From a virus, in IMG/VR virus record IMGVR_UViG_3300044568_001077, positions 1 to 20,078 of that record: 20,078 nucleotides of DNA, one strand, 5' to 3'. Both the position numbers and the translations under genes were made by a program. This document shows positions 16,687 through 20,078 of this stretch, one piece after another. The notes beneath the pieces were generated by a model, which was not told the DNA's origin, did not search any database, and worked only from the letters and a program-made list of their open reading frames with translations. Position 1 is the first letter of the stretch. Every line of letters begins with the position of its first letter.

Positions 16687-18525
16687 TCAAGAGAAGTTAA
16701 CTGTTTTTAAATTTTTAACTCTAATATTAATATCTTTGTTTGGATATTTAATTTGATATGTTTGATTTGGTTGAGCAAAGATTGTCTCATCAATTAATTC
16801 AATTTGTTTAGTCGTACTATCAATATATCTTTGAGATGTTTGTGACGATGAGTATTGACCTCCAACTTGATTAAATACTTGAATATCTGATACTGAGATT
16901 ACCCCGTTTTCACTTTGGATTAATCGTCTCAATTCTGATATATTAACATTCTCACCTAATTGTCTGTTAATTGGTTCAAAATAATCAGAAACAATAGTTA
17001 TTATTTGAGAAATTACCGTACCTTGATTTTGAGTGTTATCTAACACCACATCAATATTAAAACTTAAATCAATAACATTTGCACTTTGTATTGATACATA
17101 ATCATTTATCATACGATAATTTGATAGGTAATTTGCAACATTATTTTTTAAAGTGTTTGAGATTACTTCAGTTAATCGACCTGTTTCATCATAAGATAAC
17201 ATTTGAACAATTATCTTGTTATTATTTTCAGTTATTGATACTTTAGCCGGAGCACCAAATTGAGACGGCATTGTTCTAATTATTGATTCATAATCATTTA
17301 CAGTTACAGCTCTTTTTTGAGCTGAAAAATTATATGATACTAAATTTCTAATTTCTTCTGTTGTTGGAAAGTTAGCCCCACCAATAGCCGCAGTAACATT
17401 AGTACATCTTAATGAGTTAACTACAGTTGTGTTAACACTATCAGACGGTCCATTAACAAAGAATGAAACAGTACCAATTTGAGTAATAGCGTTAACCCCA
17501 ATATTACTACCTACACCACCACCCACTCTATATTGAATGAATATTGTAGTGTTAGGTTTTAACGTACTACCTAAAGCCAAATTATTCGAGTATTTGTATA
17601 AATTCAATTGATATCCGTCTCTTGCAAATTCTCTTAATTGTTCATCAGATGATTGGGAACCTCCACCAAAAGTAACTTTAAGAAACCCTTCAGGTGTAAA
17701 CTCAGTGATAAATTTGTTACTAGTTTGAATATATTTTCCAACTTTAATTCCCGGAGAATCCGAAACTTTAGTAGGGTCTTCTACAAACACTCTGTCCTCA
17801 GCTAACGCGTCCACTTCATACCATCTATTATCTAAACCTAAAAATTCTTGAACTGAAGGTATATTGGTATATTGTGTGCTATCTTTTAATAATACACTAG
17901 TCACACCTAAGACATTTTTATCCGGTAAAAATAGTTCATAAAAAGGTCTAACGTCATTTGGTGTTATAACTTTTTTGAATACTTTTGTTGTTCCGTTTAC
18001 TACGGTTTCTCGTTTAGTAATAGTATAATTTAATAATTTATTATTTGAATCAAAATTAGGTATTTTTAGTCTATTTGGAAATCCTTCACCATTAATTGGT
18101 GATGAGAAATCAATATCATAAACAGTTTCAAAGACTTGACCAGCCCCATTAACCTGAGAACCTCGTCTTAATATACCACAATATCTTAAATCTTCTTTAT
18201 CACCAAAAGCCGGAACCGTAATTGAAAAATCAACTAACGCAACAGATGGTCTCATTCCCGGAACTTTTAACCCGTAAGTTTTTGCAATATTAAAAACTGA
18301 TGACCTTTGTTGCGCATATTGAAGTACCGTCTCTTGAATACTTCTATCTATATTGAATTGTAAGTTATCTGTTACCGCAGCATTTAAATCTAATAACACC
18401 GAAAAAACCGACGCATCATTAAAGTTTTGGATTGTATCCGGATAATACGTTCTAGTAAAGTTAATTAGTTCCGTTCTAATTGATTGGAAATCCCTTGTAG
18501 TGTAGGAAATTTTTTTATTTGCCAT
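16687..18525 (-). CDS. Baseplate wedge protein, gp6 / J family
   Basis: A 612-residue protein of the baseplate J / T4 gp6 family, the dimeric wedge core that forms the inner ring of contractile tail baseplates. The N-terminus has the typical start: YTTRDFQSIRTELINF (8-23), the D-x-S-V-F-x-x-L-L-D-L segment (37-47), then DNLQFNIDRSIQETVLQ and QRSSVFNIAKTYGLKVPG (53-90). The conserved second half has AVTVNDYESII (406-416), followed by APAKVSITENNNKIIVQML and a repeated strand-helix fold to about residue 555. T4 gp6 has about 660 residues, so the length fits. It ends in tandem stops TGA TAA. It follows the gp25 gene by 5 nt, the W-J order of P2/Mu tails. The leader (TATATAAAAATT) has no Shine-Dalgarno sequence. 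Confidence 0.93.
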   Translation of the reverse strand: MANKKISYTTRDFQSIRTELINFTRTYYPDTIQNFNDASVFSVLLDLNAAVTDNLQFNIDRSIQETVLQYAQQRSSVFNIAKTYGLKVPGMRPSVALVDFSITVPAFGDKEDLRYCGILRRGSQVNGAGQVFETVYDIDFSSPINGEGFPNRLKIPNFDSNNKLLNYTITKRETVVNGTTKVFKKVITPNDVRPFYELFLPDKNVLGVTSVLLKDSTQYTNIPSVQEFLGLDNRWYEVDALAEDRVFVEDPTKVSDSPGIKVGKYIQTSNKFITEFTPEGFLKVTFGGGSQSSDEQLREFARDGYQLNLYKYSNNLALGSTLKPNTTIFIQYRVGGGVGSNIGVNAITQIGTVSFFVNGPSDSVNTTVVNSLRCTNVTAAIGGANFPTTEEIRNLVSYNFSAQKRAVTVNDYESIIRTMPSQFGAPAKVSITENNNKIIVQMLSYDETGRLTEVISNTLKNNVANYLSNYRMINDYVSIQSANVIDLSFNIDVVLDNTQNQGTVISQIITIVSDYFEPINRQLGENVNISELRRLIQSENGVISVSDIQVFNQVGGQYSSSQTSQRYIDSTTKQIELIDETIFAQPNQTYQIKYPNKDINIRVKNLKTVNFS

Positions 18526-18530
18526 AATTT

Positions 18531-18989
18531 TTATATATTAATAATTACAAAGTCGCTACTATTAAACACATCATTATTGATGATATAATCAATCTTAACT
18601 TTTGCGGTATGTTCTTTATTTGAGATGTCTGACACACGAAATATTCTTTCATCGTTATCGTTAATGTAACTACCTTTATCTTCATCATCATCAGAAGCTG
18701 CGGTAATACTAATATTAGTTATTCTTATTCCGGGTAGATACACTCCGGCAGCCTCTCTAATTTCTGCTTCAATTTCAGAAAAAGTAGGACCATCTAAAGG
18801 TTCAAAAATAAATTCGTATAACCTTGTCCCAAAATCAGGTAAATAATATCTACTACCTTTTTTTGATAATAAAAGGTGTATTAAGTTAGACCTAATCTCT
18901 TGGTCATTATAATCTGATAAATCTAAATATTTCCCATCAAAAGAATCTCTGAAAGGAAAAGTTAAACCATATGTAATTCCATCTGCCAT
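18531..18989 (-). CDS. Baseplate wedge protein, gp25 / W family
   Basis: A 152-residue protein of the GPW/gp25 family, which joins the sheath and the wedge at the baseplate. The key sequence PDFGTRLYEFIFEPLD (51-66) carries the conserved FGxxL...FEP signature. It is preceded by IRSNLIHLLLSKKGSRYYLP (32-51) and followed by a helix and a beta-rich end with YLPGIRITNISITAA. An acidic insert (DDDEDKGSYINDNDE, about 99-113) sits between two strands of the second half. It begins the tail operon directly after an nrdA terminator and is followed by the gp6 gene at 5 nt. The ATG lies 1 nt after an ACTATAnnTATAGT inverted repeat, with no recognised Shine-Dalgarno sequence. Confidence 0.93.
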   Translation of the reverse strand: MADGITYGLTFPFRDSFDGKYLDLSDYNDQEIRSNLIHLLLSKKGSRYYLPDFGTRLYEFIFEPLDGPTFSEIEAEIREAAGVYLPGIRITNISITAASDDDEDKGSYINDNDERIFRVSDISNKEHTAKVKIDYIINNDVFNSSDFVIINI

Positions 18990-19033
18990 AACTATAAATA
19001 TAGTGTCGTCATTATTTTTTATAAATACCCCTC
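18990..19033 (-). promoter_or_regulatory. Candidate promoter region for the tail operon
   Basis: A 44-nt region between the nrdA terminator and the gp25 start, where a promoter for the tail genes would be expected. On the minus strand it contains TATTTATA and, next to the start, ACTATATTTATAGT (19004-18991), a 6-bp inverted repeat. A TAnnTTT box near 19002-18995 is a partial match to the Bacteroidota -7 element, but it lies so close to the ATG that the transcript would be nearly leaderless, and no -33 TTG is seen. I infer a promoter from position only. Confidence 0.25.
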
Positions 19034-19065
19034 AAAATAAAAAATCACGTCCTAAGCCGTGATTT
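19034..19065 (-). terminator. Intrinsic terminator after nrdA
   Basis: Read on the minus strand: AAATCACG, loop GCTTAGGA, CGTGATTT, then a T-rich run TTTATTTT. The 8-bp stem is perfect and begins 9 nt after the nrdA stop codon (19077-19075). It separates the nucleotide-metabolism unit from the tail genes, so the tail operon probably has its own promoter just downstream. Confidence 0.85.
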
Positions 19066-19074
19066 ATATTCTTA

Positions 19075-20078
19075 TTAAGAACCACATCCGAAACACTCAA
19101 ACTCGGAATCTGAAGGTTTTTGTGTTATATCAACAGTTGGTTTCTCAATTGGTTTTGGTTGACCCACTTTTGAGATATCGACCGCCAAGTGTTTTGCTCC
19201 GGTTGATATCGCTTTTGTTCTAACATAATAACAAAGAGTTTTTAATCCTTTACCCCAAGAATGGAAGTGTGATGACGAAATCTTTGATAATGTCGGATTA
19301 GACATATAGATATTCATCGATTGTGATTGGTCAATGAACGGAGCTCTGTCAGCCGCCATATCAATAAGTTCTCTTTGAGATATCTCCCAAATTGTTTTGT
19401 ACTTTGGAATTAAATGTTCAATTCTTTTAACTTTCTTGTTGTAATTTTTATCCTCAACATCAAGGTAATGGTTAAAGTTAATATTTTGAATAGAACCTTC
19501 ATTCATAATAATTTCATTTTTCAAATCTTCAGACCAAATACCTATCTTTTCAAAATCATTGATTAAATATTTGTTAACAATTAAAATCTCACCCCCAACA
19601 ACTCTTCTGTTAAATAATGCCGAGTGAGCCGGTTCTGTCATTTCAAATGAACCTGTGATTTTAGCTGAAGACGCTACCGGCATCTGAGCCGTGAATAACG
19701 AGTTACAAACCCCGTGGTTAGACACTTCTAATTTAAGTGAGTCCCAATCCCACATTCTACCTAATCCTTCGTAATCTAATCCCCACATATCAAATTGGAA
19801 TATACCTTTTGACATTGGTGAACCTTTGAAGAATTCATATGGTTTATATTCACCTGATTTACATAATTCCATACTTTCAGTAATTGCTGCGAAGTAGATA
19901 GTTTCAAATATTTCTTTGTTTAACTTTCTTGCCTCTTCAGATGTGAAGATATAATCCATTAAGTAAAATACGTCAGCAAGACCTTGTGTTCCAATCGCAA
20001 TCGCTCTTTGTTCCAAACCACCTTTTCTACCTTGTTCGGTTGAATAACTATTGATATCAACAACTTTGTTAAGTGCTC
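19075..20078 (-). CDS. nrdA: Class I ribonucleoside-diphosphate reductase large subunit, C-terminal part (partial)
   Basis: The 333 visible residues are the C-terminal part of the catalytic (R1) subunit; the gene continues beyond the right edge. The frame runs through the edge as ALNKVVDINSYS, so a TTG at 20016 is internal and not the start. Family landmarks in order: QRAIAIGTQGLADVF, FETIYFAAI, GSPMSKGIFQFDMWG, HGVCNSLFTAQMPVASSAK, NRRVVGGEILIVNKYL, AADRAPFIDQSQSMNIYM, then TLCYYVRTKA, which includes the adjacent tyrosines of the radical transfer path. The last residues are CFGCGS, a CxxC re-reduction tail of the type seen in eukaryotic R1, where E. coli NrdA has CxxxxC. The enzyme makes deoxynucleotides for phage replication with an R2 partner not in the window. 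The active-site cysteines that perform reduction lie upstream and are not visible. Confidence 0.95.
   Translation of the reverse strand, partial: ALNKVVDINSYSTEQGRKGGLEQRAIAIGTQGLADVFYLMDYIFTSEEARKLNKEIFETIYFAAITESMELCKSGEYKPYEFFKGSPMSKGIFQFDMWGLDYEGLGRMWDWDSLKLEVSNHGVCNSLFTAQMPVASSAKITGSFEMTEPAHSALFNRRVVGGEILIVNKYLINDFEKIGIWSEDLKNEIIMNEGSIQNINFNHYLDVEDKNYNKKVKRIEHLIPKYKTIWEISQRELIDMAADRAPFIDQSQSMNIYMSNPTLSKISSSHFHSWGKGLKTLCYYVRTKAISTGAKHLAVDISKVGQPKPIEKPTVDITQKPSDSEFECFGCGS

Noticed and set aside
16687-16692. TGA at the end of the gp6 gene as a recoded sense codon
   Set aside because: It is followed at once by an in-frame TAA and by a new gene start, and the protein is complete; normal code fits.
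18995-19027. Two TATAAATA strings on the plus strand as T4-type late promoters
   Set aside because: They point away from the tail genes, into antisense of nrdA, and such strings are expected by chance in AT-rich DNA.
1-20078. tRNA genes, CRISPR arrays, IS elements, integrase or attachment sites
   Set aside because: No cloverleaf, regular spacer-repeat array, transposase or integrase motif was seen.
1-20078. Extracellular contractile injection system instead of a phage
   Set aside because: gp25 and gp6 are shared with such systems, but a nearby ribonucleotide reductase with its own terminator fits a large virulent phage better. Not excluded by this window alone.

Overview
The window is AT-rich and every supportable gene lies on the minus strand, so transcription runs from high to low coordinates. 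It is part of a contractile-tailed (myovirus-type) bacteriophage genome. The evidence is a gp25/W-type baseplate protein followed by a gp6/J-type baseplate wedge protein, then a string of large, Asn/Thr/Ser/Tyr-rich structural proteins. A class I ribonucleotide reductase large subunit sits beside them, as is typical of large virulent phages. The host is most likely a member of the Bacteroidota. The leftmost protein is a tandem array of SprB-type repeats, a family best known from Bacteroidota gliding adhesins, and the start codons have A/T-rich leaders without convincing Shine-Dalgarno sequences. Both points are inference; no host gene is in the window.

Layout in the direction of transcription: (1) 20078-19075, the C-terminal third or so of NrdA, ending in a CxxC tail and followed by a good intrinsic terminator at 19034-19065. 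(2) 18989-16687, the baseplate pair gp25 and gp6. (3) 16655-15729, a membrane-anchored serine hydrolase with a GHSIG nucleophile elbow. Its start codon is buried in a hairpin, and an AT-rich intergenic gap with two inverted repeats follows it. (4) 15659-5180, a block of five tightly packed structural genes with no clear relatives (1884, 633, 284, 387 and 302 aa), spaced by 1 nt or overlapping by 8 nt. The 1884-aa protein has a carboxypeptidase-regulatory-like N-terminal domain and, very unusually for a virion protein, about 90 residues of multi-pass hydrophobic sequence. (5) 5180-2094, a 1028-aa protein with a region resembling P2 gpI / T4 gp7-like tail proteins. (6) 2056 to beyond position 1, the SprB-repeat protein, at least 685 aa.

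The order gp25 - gp6 - (insert) - gpI-like - fibre-like adhesin matches the W-J-I-H baseplate/fibre order of P2-type tails, with six genes inserted between J and I. The simplest reading is one tail operon that builds the baseplate wedge, an elaborate undescribed baseplate periphery, and a host-binding adhesin. The hydrolase looks like an inserted cargo gene or a tail-associated effector. The most novel material is the 1884-aa protein with membrane segments, the hydrolase with its hairpin-sequestered start, and the SprB-repeat adhesin. I see no tRNA, CRISPR array, IS element or credible plus-strand gene.
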